In this document: piece by piece, positions 41,623-50,158 of the stretch | How the letters are laid out: each line of letters begins with the position of its first letter | Position numbering within the stretch: the stretch's first letter is position 1 | NCBI RefSeq assembly: GCF_014075995.1 | Contig: NZ_CP055153.1 | Span: 3,038,001 to 3,102,000, forward strand | Reading direction: 5' to 3' | From: Adhaeribacter radiodurans | Lineage (GTDB): Bacteria; Bacteroidota; Bacteroidia; Cytophagales; Hymenobacteraceae | Length of the DNA: 64,000 bases | Program-made: the position numbers and the translations under genes | Notes under the pieces: model-generated | What the model was told of the DNA's origin: nothing | The model's database searches: none | The model's input: the letters and a program-made list of their open reading frames with translations, nothing else

Positions 41623-41981
41623 GGTTTCTTGGCCTTCAGTTCGTTCAGGAGTTGCTCCAGTTCGTTCAGGCTGAGCTTATCCTCTTTGGTAAAAAAGGAA
41701 ACCATCTGCTGATAGGATCCGCTAAAGTACCTTTTTACAAATCCTTTCATAAATGATTTGGTATAGGCTTCTTTAGAAATCAAAGGATAATATTTATGCG
41801 ACTTACCGTGTATTTCGTGTCCGACAAATCCTTTTTGTTGCAAGATTCGCACGATAGTAGAAACGGTATTGTAGGCAGGTTTAGGTTCAGGTAATTGGGT
41901 GATGATGTCCTTGACGAATACGGAGTCCAATTCCCATAAGACCTGCATGATTTCTTCTTCGGCTTTGGTTAGTTCTTTCAT
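41619..41981 (-). CDS. BlaI/MecI/CopY family repressor
   Basis: 120 residues from the ATG at 41981 (MKELTKAEEEIMQVLWEL); a TTG two codons earlier is less likely. Winged-helix signatures are AEEEIMQVLWELDSVFVKDI, AYNTVSTIVRILQQKGFV and the wing HEIHGKSHKYYPLI; the C-terminal helices (LNELEQLLNEL) would dimerise. Three AACTAA-N4-TTAGTT dyads directly upstream are the probable operators, so the operon should repress itself until the M56 partner is activated. Confidence 0.92.
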   Translation of the reverse strand: MKELTKAEEEIMQVLWELDSVFVKDIITQLPEPKPAYNTVSTIVRILQQKGFVGHEIHGKSHKYYPLISKEAYTKSFMKGFVKRYFSGSYQQMVSFFTKEDKLSLNELEQLLNELKAKKP

Positions 41982-42009
41982 GGCCAAATGTATTTAACTA
42001 AATGTTTCA

Positions 42010-42079
42010 AACTAATTATTTAGTTAAAACTAAAACATTAGTTTAAAATATCCAAATAATTTGAACTAAAAAATTAGTT
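42010..42079. promoter_or_regulatory. Three BlaI-type operator dyads
   Basis: Three perfect 16-bp inverted repeats AACTAA-N4-TTAGTT at 42010-42025, 42028-42043 and 42064-42079. Their spacings are 18 and 36 bp, multiples of 18. They lie 29-98 bp upstream of the repressor start codon, where the promoter must be. Confidence 0.8.
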
Positions 42080-42127
42080 GATGGAGAATAAATAGGTGCC
42101 TTCCCGTAATACGTTGACCAAAATCAT

Positions 42128-42154
42128 CTCAGGAAACGACCGTTTTCCTGAGAC
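42128..42154 (-). terminator. Hairpin between the GH gene and the BlaI operon
   Basis: Arms tctcaggaaa and tttcctgaga around a 7-nt loop. It lies downstream of the glycoside hydrolase gene ending at 42238. The sequence around it recurs near 44110 in degenerate form. Confidence 0.5.
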
Positions 42155-42237
42155 ATTTCTTGCCTTGTTTTACATTATTCGACTTATCAGATCTGGCTGG
42201 CCAATTATGAGGTAAGAGTTAACGAATATACTTCCAT

Positions 42238-43956
42238 TTAGTACCGGTAAAACTTTACCCGGACGATACTATAATCATCGGTAGCATTTTTCTGGAAACG
42301 CACCATCCCGACCCGGGTGTTTTTAATGGCTAAGCTACCAATACTTCCACCCCCGGTACCTTCATCCCCGTTCAGGCGCCGAATGGTTCTCCACTTGCCT
42401 GCCACAAACGTACCCTCCTCCAGGTAATCTACATCCACTTGGGTTTTCTGAGAATCGGCCTTCAAGGGCGTAAACGTTAGTTCATAATCTTTCCCTACAG
42501 CAATAAATTCATCCGGACCAATAGCGAAAATCATTCCGCCGGCCAGAGAAGCGCCTTTGGGCGTGGGAGCAGCGCCCGGAAAGCTTCGGGGGACCACTAA
42601 ATCTGCTTTGACGGAATAATCCTTTAAAGTAAACGTTTGCGACTTAGCAGCTGTGTCAACAAAAATGCCAGCCATCGTTCCTTTACCCTGATGATGTAAA
42701 ATCAACTCCTGAACCTGCTCTAAAACGGCAAAGCTTTTAGTAAAAGGGTCCGCTTCCGCTGAGCTGTCGTCGATGCCGAAGGGAGCCACCCCCATCGCAT
42801 CGTGCCCGCCATAGATCCACAAAGCCAGATTAGCTGGTTCGAGTCCTTGCCGGATTTCGGGAATAAATACCGGGTTTCCCGGGCGGTGGTATTGCTCCAC
42901 TAAATTATAAATACCTTGTTTAGAAGCGTACACATTTGGAGTAATGAAATCAATGGCCGGCGCATTCGCCCGCCAGATATCCAGCGTGTGCGGCACCGGC
43001 CCCCCGCTGGGGTACTTGCCCGGTATTCCCGTAAATCCTACGGCTTTGGGCCAGGCATTGACAAACAGGGGAATCGGATAAGCTTCTTTACCGGCCGCGG
43101 CCAGTTGCCCCACAAACTTGGTATACTGGTAGACGGAGAACAATTCTTCGGGTAAATAAGAAAAGACTTGGGGGTTTTTCTCCTCCACCACACTTTTCCC
43201 AAATACTTTCTCCCAACTGCCCGAAGCTTGGTAACCGTTCGCCTTCCAGGCAGTCTCCATCTCCGGCTGCAGTTTACCTTTATTGGCCGCCAAATAGCGC
43301 ATTAAATCAGCCGGAACACCTTGTTGGTAAGCTTTAGTTGCCACTTCACTATAATCCCGCGGGTTATTAAAGATGCCTACTTCATTTTCCACTTGGGCCA
43401 TAATCACGGTCTGGTGTTGCTCATCCACTTGCCGGATATGCTGCAGGAGAGTTTTGAAAGCCTTGGCATCGGCTTTTAAATTAGCTTCAGAGAAAACGGA
43501 CAACAGGGGTAAGCGTTCGCCCTTGCTATTCTGGGCCCTGGGGTATTTAGCTGAATTGGTCTTTATCCAGGAAGGAACGTAAGTGGAATAGGTAGTCTTA
43601 AAAGCCCCAAACCAAAGAATACCCAAATGCAGGTTCTGTTTCCGGGCCCCGTAGATCAAGCTGTCCACTAAGGCAAAATCAAACTTGCCTTCCTCCGGCT
43701 CGATGAGTTCCCAATATACCGGGACCAATACTGTATTGAGGTATTTCTGCTTCATTTGGGCCCATACGGGTCGCATGTAAGCGGCTCCGGATACCGTGGA
43801 GTTATGCAGCTCTCCTCCCAAAACTAAAAAGGGCTTGTCCTTTACTACCAGTTGCATGGTTTTTCCTTTTTTCTCCAAGTGAGGAGGTTTATAGGCTTGC
43901 GCAAAGACCAAAAAACGGGTCAGGAGCAATAGGAGAAAAAGAGAAGAAAACCGCAT
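42238..43956 (-). CDS. GH35-like beta-galactosidase family protein with DUF5597-type C-terminus
   Basis: 572 residues; signal peptide FLLLLLTRFLVFAQA. A TIM-barrel glycosidase pattern follows: FLVLGGELHNSTVSG, NTVLVPVYWELIEPEEGKFD, the acid/base region QVENEVG (Glu near 190) and a candidate nucleophile in FIPEIRQG (Glu near 345). The C-terminal 150 residues (GGMIFAIGPDEFIAVGKDYE, then VDYLEEGTFVAGKWR) resemble the DUF5597 extension of this family. Secreted; probably cleaves terminal beta-galactosides or related sugars. Single gene flanked by two copies of a short dispersed repeat. Confidence 0.82.
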   Translation of the reverse strand: MRFSSLFLLLLLTRFLVFAQAYKPPHLEKKGKTMQLVVKDKPFLVLGGELHNSTVSGAAYMRPVWAQMKQKYLNTVLVPVYWELIEPEEGKFDFALVDSLIYGARKQNLHLGILWFGAFKTTYSTYVPSWIKTNSAKYPRAQNSKGERLPLLSVFSEANLKADAKAFKTLLQHIRQVDEQHQTVIMAQVENEVGIFNNPRDYSEVATKAYQQGVPADLMRYLAANKGKLQPEMETAWKANGYQASGSWEKVFGKSVVEEKNPQVFSYLPEELFSVYQYTKFVGQLAAAGKEAYPIPLFVNAWPKAVGFTGIPGKYPSGGPVPHTLDIWRANAPAIDFITPNVYASKQGIYNLVEQYHRPGNPVFIPEIRQGLEPANLALWIYGGHDAMGVAPFGIDDSSAEADPFTKSFAVLEQVQELILHHQGKGTMAGIFVDTAAKSQTFTLKDYSVKADLVVPRSFPGAAPTPKGASLAGGMIFAIGPDEFIAVGKDYELTFTPLKADSQKTQVDVDYLEEGTFVAGKWRTIRRLNGDEGTGGGSIGSLAIKNTRVGMVRFQKNATDDYSIVRVKFYRY

Positions 43957-44268
43957 GGTATGGATGATTAAGGCTTGTGGGAAATAAGAAGGCCGCCGCC
44001 TTTTTAACTGCTGAGAAAAAAATTATTTTTGTTTCGTCCAATTTATCCAAAGTACCAATAAATTTTAACTTGTTAAAACTATCTGGTCGGCAACTCAGGT
44101 TGAGAAATTTCATCTCGTAAAAGGACCGTTTTCCTGAGATTACAGCAAGTGGTTTTACATAACCTTACTTATCAGGTTATTATCTGAGTTTCTAGTTATC
44201 AGTTAACTAATGTTAAAAAATGGTTTACTACAGAAACTCTCTTTTTCTATTTAGTTGTTGTTTTCTTT
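43957..44268. other. Spacer with a degenerate repeat copy
   Basis: About 310 bp. Positions 44112-44195 resemble 42127-42200 (shared: gaccgttttcctgaga, gttttacat, cttatcag). The rest should hold the promoter of the GH gene and the 3' end of the chloride channel gene. An open frame at 43889-44113 is a chance frame across the GH start. Confidence 0.45.
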
Positions 44269-46080
44269 TTATGAAAGCATCAACAGGAAACTGCGGTAGG
44301 CCGTAAAAATATTTGATTTTGAAATAAAACCCAGATAAATCCCTTTCTCCACCACCGGCAGATTCCAGGCCTTTGTCTGATCAAATTTGCGCATGATAGC
44401 CGGCATCTCTTCGTTGCTTTCTACCAAGGCTGGTGGGGCCTTTAGTAAGTTACGAGCGATGAGTTTGTCGTACAGTTCCGGTTGAAACATCACCTCTTTC
44501 AAGTCGTCAGTTACCAGAATTCCGGCCAATGTTCCATTTTCGGGCTGCACTACCGGAAACAAATTGCGCTTAGACGTGGCAATAACGGTTACTATTTCCC
44601 GTAAAGTAGCTTCAGGAGAAATAGTCTGGAAATCCGTTTCGAGCAGCTGATCCAGCTTTAAGGATTGCAGGATATTTTGGTCACGGTTATGCGTATGAAT
44701 TTGTCCTTTTCGTACCAGTTCCCGCGTATCCATTGGAAATAATTCAAAGCGACGTACTAAAGCATAACTGGTAGCTGAAACTACCATTAAAGGGATGATC
44801 AAATCATAGCCTTGGGTTATTTCCGCAATGAGAAAAACAGCCGTTAAAGGAGCATACATGACACCTGCTAGAATGCCGGCCATTCCCACCACGGTAAAAT
44901 TATCTTCGGGTAACCGAAACGGAGAAATCAGGTTTACTAACCGCGATAAGAAGAAACCGATATAAGCCCCTACAAACAAAGCAGGAGCAAAATTTCCGCC
45001 GTTCCCCCCGCTGGCCAGGGTAACTGATGTTGCTATAACTTTTACTAAGGCAATAGCTCCAATAAATATCAGGATGAACAACTCCTGGTCGTGCATTTGC
45101 TCGTACAAGGTATGCTGAAACAAAGCCTGCATATTACCCTGTGACAAATCCTTAATACTTTCGTAACCTTCGCCAAAAAGGGGCGGGAATAAAAAAATGA
45201 GGGCTCCCAGCAGCAGGCCGCCGGTTAAAACTTTTACCAGTTGTCGTTGCGGACCAAACCGGTGAAAAAGGCTTTCCACCTTTAAAGTAACAAAAGCATA
45301 ATACAAGGAAATTACTCCAGATAATAAACCCAGAAGCAGGTAAAAAATTAAATTATGATAATCAAAAGGTTGTAAGAAGCGAAACCGAAATAATATTTCT
45401 TCCTGCAAAATAATTTTAGAACATAGGACCCCCGTTACAGAAGCCAGGATTAGCGGAATAAAAGCAGAGATGGTCACATCGGTAAGCAGCACTTCCAGGG
45501 CGAACAGTAAACCGGCAATAGGAGCATTAAAAGCCGCCGCAATGCCTGCTGCCGCCCCGCATGCCAACAGAACCAAACGATCTTTGTAAGGAAAGAAAGG
45601 CAATTGCCCGTAATTGGAACCAATAGCCGACCCAGTTACAACAATGGGTGATTCCAATCCCGCCGAACCGCCAAAACCCACGGTAATCGCACTGGTAATA
45701 ATGTGAGTAAATGTTTTATGTTTTTCTAACCGGCCCGACTGCTGGGAAATAGCTTTTAACACGCTGGCAACCCCCCGATCAAATTTTCCTTTCAGAAATA
45801 TCCGGATAAATAATACTGTCAACAAAATGCCAATAAGGGGAAAGTTGAGGTAAATCTGGTATTGCGAGGCAATGGAATAATTGTTGGCTACCAGAATACC
45901 CCGAATGGAATGCACCAGCGTTTTCAGAATAACGGCTGCTATGCCCGCGGTTAAGCCAACTATAATGCTGAAGACATATAATAATTGAGGACGGGTAAAT
46001 CGTCGTTGAAACCTGATCAGGTTATAACGCCAAAAGTTTTGCCCAAGAGAATAAGCCGGCCTTCTTGCCATAATTTTCAC
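44269..46080 (-). CDS. ClC-family chloride channel/antiporter with C-terminal CBS pair
   Basis: 603 residues with about ten or more hydrophobic helices. ClC selectivity motifs are visible: GFGGSAGLESPIVVTGSAIG (GSxGP-like plus the second motif, with Leu in place of the usual Arg of GREGP), and GGNGGNFAPALFVGAYIG (the GGxGGxFxP motif). Two CBS domains fill the last 130 residues (LLETDFQTISPEATLREIV ... FPVVQPENGTLAGILVTDDL; then WNLPVVEKGIYLGFISKSNI). Inner-membrane transport of chloride, as channel or proton antiporter; CBS domains usually sense nucleotides. ATG at 46071 is an alternative start. Confidence 0.92.
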   Translation of the reverse strand: MKIMARRPAYSLGQNFWRYNLIRFQRRFTRPQLLYVFSIIVGLTAGIAAVILKTLVHSIRGILVANNYSIASQYQIYLNFPLIGILLTVLFIRIFLKGKFDRGVASVLKAISQQSGRLEKHKTFTHIITSAITVGFGGSAGLESPIVVTGSAIGSNYGQLPFFPYKDRLVLLACGAAAGIAAAFNAPIAGLLFALEVLLTDVTISAFIPLILASVTGVLCSKIILQEEILFRFRFLQPFDYHNLIFYLLLGLLSGVISLYYAFVTLKVESLFHRFGPQRQLVKVLTGGLLLGALIFLFPPLFGEGYESIKDLSQGNMQALFQHTLYEQMHDQELFILIFIGAIALVKVIATSVTLASGGNGGNFAPALFVGAYIGFFLSRLVNLISPFRLPEDNFTVVGMAGILAGVMYAPLTAVFLIAEITQGYDLIIPLMVVSATSYALVRRFELFPMDTRELVRKGQIHTHNRDQNILQSLKLDQLLETDFQTISPEATLREIVTVIATSKRNLFPVVQPENGTLAGILVTDDLKEVMFQPELYDKLIARNLLKAPPALVESNEEMPAIMRKFDQTKAWNLPVVEKGIYLGFISKSNIFTAYRSFLLMLS

Positions 46081-46375
46081 CGGATGAATGTAATGCCTTT
46101 GCTCCTGTACGTAAAGTGATCTTTTTCCTTTGGATTTGACAGAAATAAGTTTTTAATTCTCTACCAGCCAAGCATAATAAAACTTAAGGAAGAGGTCTGG
46201 TCCGTATTAGCTTGAGAACTTATGATTTCAGAAAACGACCGAATAAAGAGCAAGGAAAAGGTCTACTCACAGCAGGCCTTTTCTGGCTTTAAATTTATCT
46301 TATTTATCTATCTCAAAAATCAAGGGACAAATTTGATTTCTAAGATCAAAAGATGAGACCCATTTTTCTGCTTCT
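46081..46375. other. Spacer between channel and permease genes
   Basis: 295 bp without a gene. The stretch ttcagaaaacgaccg near 46227 recalls the repeat at 42128 and 44110, but weakly. Otherwise nothing recognisable. Confidence 0.35.
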
Positions 46376-49051
46376 TCATTCGGAACGGAGCGATTGCACG
46401 GGGTTCGTTAAAGCGGCTTTTAGCGATTGGTAACCCACCGTTATTAGGGCTATTCCACCGGTTATGAGAATAGCTAAAACAAAAATTCTGCTGCCGAGCT
46501 CTACCCGGTAGACGAAGTTACTTAACCACTCATGCATGAGCCACCAGGCCAGGGGAGCCGCTACGACAAAAGCCAACAAGAGCAAGCGTAAAAATTCCCG
46601 GTAGAACAACCACAGGATGCTTCCCAAACTAGCTCCCAATACTTTCCGAACGCCAATTTCTTTGGTTTTCTGGGTAGCCATAAAGGCCACCAAGCCATAC
46701 AAACCCAGACAACCAATAAAAATAGCAATACCCGCAAAAGCCTGAATGAGCCACTGGATCATGGTGTCCAGCTGGTAAGCGCGGGCAATGTCTTCGTCTA
46801 AGAAACGATAGGTAAAGATGGCCGTGGGATAAGTCGCATCCCACGCTTTTTGTAATTGCGGCAAGCTCGTGGCCAGACTCTTTAAGTTTACTTTTATCCC
46901 GTACGTGGCATAGTTTTCCGATAGGGTTGTAATACAAAGGGGGTCAATAGCGGCGTGAAAAGATTTATTATGAAAGTCTTTCACTACTCCCACCACGGTG
47001 CCCCGGTGACCATTGATAACGGCTTTCTTGCCCAATACTGATTGATTGACTGTAAATCCCAGGGCTCTAACGGCGGATTCGTTCAGCAGATACTCCCGGA
47101 TGGTATCGGCTGGCAACAGATTACGACCCGCCACGATTTTCAGCCCGAAAGTCGGCACATACTCCTGATCGCCAAATTTTTGGACAATGGAAAATTTTTC
47201 GGCTTCGGGCCTAGAGTCGAAGAGAATGCCCGTCGTGGGAGAGTATTCGGAGGTGGGAGCCTCGTAACAAAAGGTTACTTTTTCCACGCCGGTAACCCGC
47301 GAGAACTGCGCGCCTAAAGCATGGCTTTTCGCTTTATGTACATCCGGTACCGGTAATAACACAATCGCTTCCTTATCAAACCCTAGATCTGCCTGGCGGG
47401 CATACCGCATCTGATGGGCAATGACCAAGGTGCCCATGATCAGCAGTTGGGAAATGGCGAATTGGGTAATTACCAAACCTTTTCTCAAGGAGAAACCGCC
47501 GATTTGCTTTTGGGAAAGTTTTCCTTTTAGCGCCACAATGGGCTGAAAGCGGGCCAGAATCAAACCCGGATAAGAACCCGCTAAAAAGATAACTACGAGC
47601 ATTAATACCGCTAGAAAGAGGAGCAAGGAAATATCCTGCCCGGGGTTTAATTCTAGTTGCAGCTCAAAAAGCTGATTCACGAAGGGCAATATCAAGTAGG
47701 CCAACGTACTTGCCAAGAGCAAGGCAAACCCCGTCAGCAGCGTCGTTTCGGCAATAAACTGCCAGAATAAAGTGCGGGGTTGACTGCCCAGGATTTTGCG
47801 GATGCCAATCTCTTTGGCCCGGCCCAGCGCCTGCGCCGTCGCCAGATTAACGAAGTTGACGCAAGTAGTGATAATCAGAATAAAACCAATAAAAGCAAAG
47901 GCCCACAAATTCTTCTTTTCAGTATAACCCCCTAAGTCCGGGTTGAAGTGCAAATCGGCTAGGGGTTGCAGTTTAAACCGGAATAACTGGGCCATCTTTT
48001 CGTCATAATACGTCCGGGAAATGGCCGATAGCACCAGATCATTCACGGCAGCGGCCGATACGCCCGGTTTTAACCGGATAAAGCATTGCATTTGTTTATT
48101 GACGCTATACCACCAGTCTTTTTCTACTAACCCAGGGCTGTGTTCGTTTAAGTGCGAAAAAGGCACGTAGATTTCGCTGCGAAAATCGGTGTTGCGGGGT
48201 AGATCCTGCAGAACGCCCGCCACCGAAACCACCAGCGAATCATCGATCCGGATCGTTTGTCCCACGGCGGTCTGCTCGCCAAAATATTTTTTAGCCAGAC
48301 GCTCGGTGATCAGGGCGGTCTGCCGTCCTTGGAACACGTTCGGCGCCGTTCCCGGCACCAGCGGCAAATGGATGATATCAAAAAAAGCTGGTTCCGCAAA
48401 AGCCACATCCTCTTCAAATTTCTTTTGCGGTGATACAGCCACAACCCGCTTGGTTAAAAAAGCCACCCGGGCTACTTTTTCAGCTACCGGATAATCCTGG
48501 CGAAAAGCTTCTCCCAAGGGGGAAGGTACGCCGGTATTAAAGCGAATTTTATCTTCGTGAAACTCGGTCGTAATCCGATAGATCCGGTCTTTGTGAACGT
48601 GGAAGGTATCAAAACTCAGGTGGTATTTAACGAGCGTGAAGATGAGGATCACACTGGCCATACCCAGACTCAGGCTTAAAACATTAATCAGGGTATAGGA
48701 TTTATGCCGGCGGAGCTTTCGCCAGGCAACTAGAAAAGTGTTTTGGAACATGGTGGTAAAAGCAGGTTTAGGATAGTGGTTTAATTGAGAGAGATAAGAA
48801 GGAGAAGTCGTTGTAGCTTCCCGGCGCCAGAGTCGGGGATGCAACAGGAGCAGCATTTGCCACAGATAAAACAGGCGGGCTTTAAAAGAGCCGTGCTGTT
48901 GCCTTCGTTGAAGGAACATCTCCTGGAGATCACCGAGTAGCTCTTCTCGTAAATGCGGCGCCATGAGTAATTTTAACCAACGTTCGGCCCAGGAAGGGAA
49001 ACCTCCCGGTTCGTCCTTAGGATCGGGAGGAGAAGGGTATTCCCGTTTCAT
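46376..49051 (-). CDS. MacB/FtsX-like ABC transporter permease with permease-prefix domain
   Basis: The ATG at 49051 (MKREYPSPPDPKDEPGGF) overlaps the PadR stop in ATGA, so I prefer it over 49090; 891 residues. A prefix domain of about 100 residues (WLKLLMAPHLREELLGDLQE ... LFYLWQMLLLLHPR) is followed by two FtsX/MacB units, each with a periplasmic MacB-PCD domain between helix 1 and three more helices (VLSLSLGMASVILIFTLVKY; AKEIGIRKILGSQPRTLFWQ; KEIGVRKVLGASLGSILWLF). No ATPase gene is next to it. Such PadR-linked permeases are frequent in Bacteroidota; the substrate is unknown. Confidence 0.9.
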   Translation of the reverse strand: MKREYPSPPDPKDEPGGFPSWAERWLKLLMAPHLREELLGDLQEMFLQRRQQHGSFKARLFYLWQMLLLLHPRLWRREATTTSPSYLSQLNHYPKPAFTTMFQNTFLVAWRKLRRHKSYTLINVLSLSLGMASVILIFTLVKYHLSFDTFHVHKDRIYRITTEFHEDKIRFNTGVPSPLGEAFRQDYPVAEKVARVAFLTKRVVAVSPQKKFEEDVAFAEPAFFDIIHLPLVPGTAPNVFQGRQTALITERLAKKYFGEQTAVGQTIRIDDSLVVSVAGVLQDLPRNTDFRSEIYVPFSHLNEHSPGLVEKDWWYSVNKQMQCFIRLKPGVSAAAVNDLVLSAISRTYYDEKMAQLFRFKLQPLADLHFNPDLGGYTEKKNLWAFAFIGFILIITTCVNFVNLATAQALGRAKEIGIRKILGSQPRTLFWQFIAETTLLTGFALLLASTLAYLILPFVNQLFELQLELNPGQDISLLLFLAVLMLVVIFLAGSYPGLILARFQPIVALKGKLSQKQIGGFSLRKGLVITQFAISQLLIMGTLVIAHQMRYARQADLGFDKEAIVLLPVPDVHKAKSHALGAQFSRVTGVEKVTFCYEAPTSEYSPTTGILFDSRPEAEKFSIVQKFGDQEYVPTFGLKIVAGRNLLPADTIREYLLNESAVRALGFTVNQSVLGKKAVINGHRGTVVGVVKDFHNKSFHAAIDPLCITTLSENYATYGIKVNLKSLATSLPQLQKAWDATYPTAIFTYRFLDEDIARAYQLDTMIQWLIQAFAGIAIFIGCLGLYGLVAFMATQKTKEIGVRKVLGASLGSILWLFYREFLRLLLLAFVVAAPLAWWLMHEWLSNFVYRVELGSRIFVLAILITGGIALITVGYQSLKAALTNPVQSLRSE

Positions 49052-49383
49052 AAACTTCCTCCCCAGGCGGCTTGTGGGATGCCGGTCCATAGCTCGTGGC
49101 GGATCCGCCGCAGGTCGTGCAAGGCTTGCTCGCCGGCGGCGGTGACGGTAAACAACCGTTTCCGCCGCCCGCCCCGTTCGGCGGTGGCTTCTCCTAAGTG
49201 CGATAAAACCATTCCTTTTTCTTCGAGCCGTTGCATGGTCCGATGTACGGCTCCTAAGCTGAGGGGCCGCTCCAAGCGTTGACTGAGTTCTTCCATCACA
49301 GCCACACTGTAAGCCCGCTCATAGAGGTAGGCAATGGTAAGCAGAACCAACTCTTCAAACTCACCTAATTGTTCTCCTTTCAT
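49048..49383 (-). CDS. PadR family transcriptional regulator
   Basis: 111 residues: MKGEQLGEFEELVLLTIAYL, then RLERPLSLGAVHRTMQRLEE, KGMVLSHLGEATAERGGRRK and RLFTVTAAGEQAL give the winged helix and wing of PadR proteins. The C-terminus is short. Its stop overlaps the permease start by 4 bp, so it most likely controls that transporter. Confidence 0.92.
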   Translation of the reverse strand: MKGEQLGEFEELVLLTIAYLYERAYSVAVMEELSQRLERPLSLGAVHRTMQRLEEKGMVLSHLGEATAERGGRRKRLFTVTAAGEQALHDLRRIRHELWTGIPQAAWGGSL

Positions 49384-49716
49384 GTTACTAGTGATGCGTT
49401 TTAGGGTAAAATATTTTATATCCTACTCATTTGCATACCAAATACTGAACCAAGAAGATAAAACAGCCATTGGGCGCTCGTAAGGCCAATTTAAATGGGT
49501 GAAGTACCAACCAGGTTGTTCCAAAAACGAACACTTAGTTGTTCGATACTGAGGCAACCAAAGTGGAAAAGAGGAAAGTTGAAAGGTTAAGTTGAAGGAA
49601 GGTAATAAATGTCCTAATAACTACTATTATGATAAATAGAAACTGGTTTCTAGATTTTATACACTAAACGGCAGCTTGGTACATCCCAGCTGCCGTTTAG
49701 AAGTTTTTACCTATTG
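49384..49716. other. Spacer with terminator hairpin
   Basis: 333 bp. Contains the upstream region of the PadR gene and, at 49664-49700, the hairpin described separately. No coding character seen. Confidence 0.4.
49664..49700 (-). terminator. Hairpin after the 113-aa gene
   Basis: Perfect 13-nt arms ctaaacggcagct / agctgccgtttag with an 11-nt loop, 17 bp beyond the stop at 49717. Confidence 0.65.
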
Positions 49717-50058
49717 TTACTCTACTTCTAATTTTCTATTTCCTAATCTTATAACTCCAATCTTACTGAACTCCATGATTTTACTAAAGTCCATATTGAC
49801 AAGAGTAGGATTATGTTCTTTAATAAATTCTAGAACCTTTGTAATCGCCTCTTCTTTCTGGATTAGGAATGAGTTATGTCTATCTATAATAAGATATAAT
49901 TCACTTTCTTCAAAGAAGGCATTTAAAATCTTAGTAGTTTCTGTCTTATTAAATTCTTCTTTTACCCCGACAAAAATCCATTCGCTTTCCTCGTGCATCT
50001 CCCAATTGATGTAATTTAAATAGCGACGAAAAGAAATATGAATGTTCTTAGAATCCAT
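49717..50058 (-). CDS. Small hypothetical protein (113 aa)
   Basis: MDSKNIHISFRRYLNYINWE; no signal or membrane segment. Alternating beta and helix pattern (WIFVGVKEEF, LYLIIDRHNSFLIQKEEAIT, VNMDFSKIMEFSKIGVIRLG) could fit an alpha/beta fold such as STAS, but I cannot assign it. Starts about 100 bp after the end of the giant 1,263-aa gene on the same strand, so it might be read together with it. Confidence 0.55.
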   Translation of the reverse strand: MDSKNIHISFRRYLNYINWEMHEESEWIFVGVKEEFNKTETTKILNAFFEESELYLIIDRHNSFLIQKEEAITKVLEFIKEHNPTLVNMDFSKIMEFSKIGVIRLGNRKLEVE

Positions 50059-50158
50059 TTCCTAATTTAAATTGCTGTTTAAGTACTTGGCTAAATGGCA
50101 AGCGATGTTATCAGCCCCAGGATGACGTTTATGCCTTTGTAGTAAGCCATTTTATTTT

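Noticed and set aside
49676-50014. 112-codon plus-strand frame
   Set aside because: Opposite the better minus-strand frame at 49717-50058, which has a terminator hairpin after it; the plus frame starts inside that hairpin.
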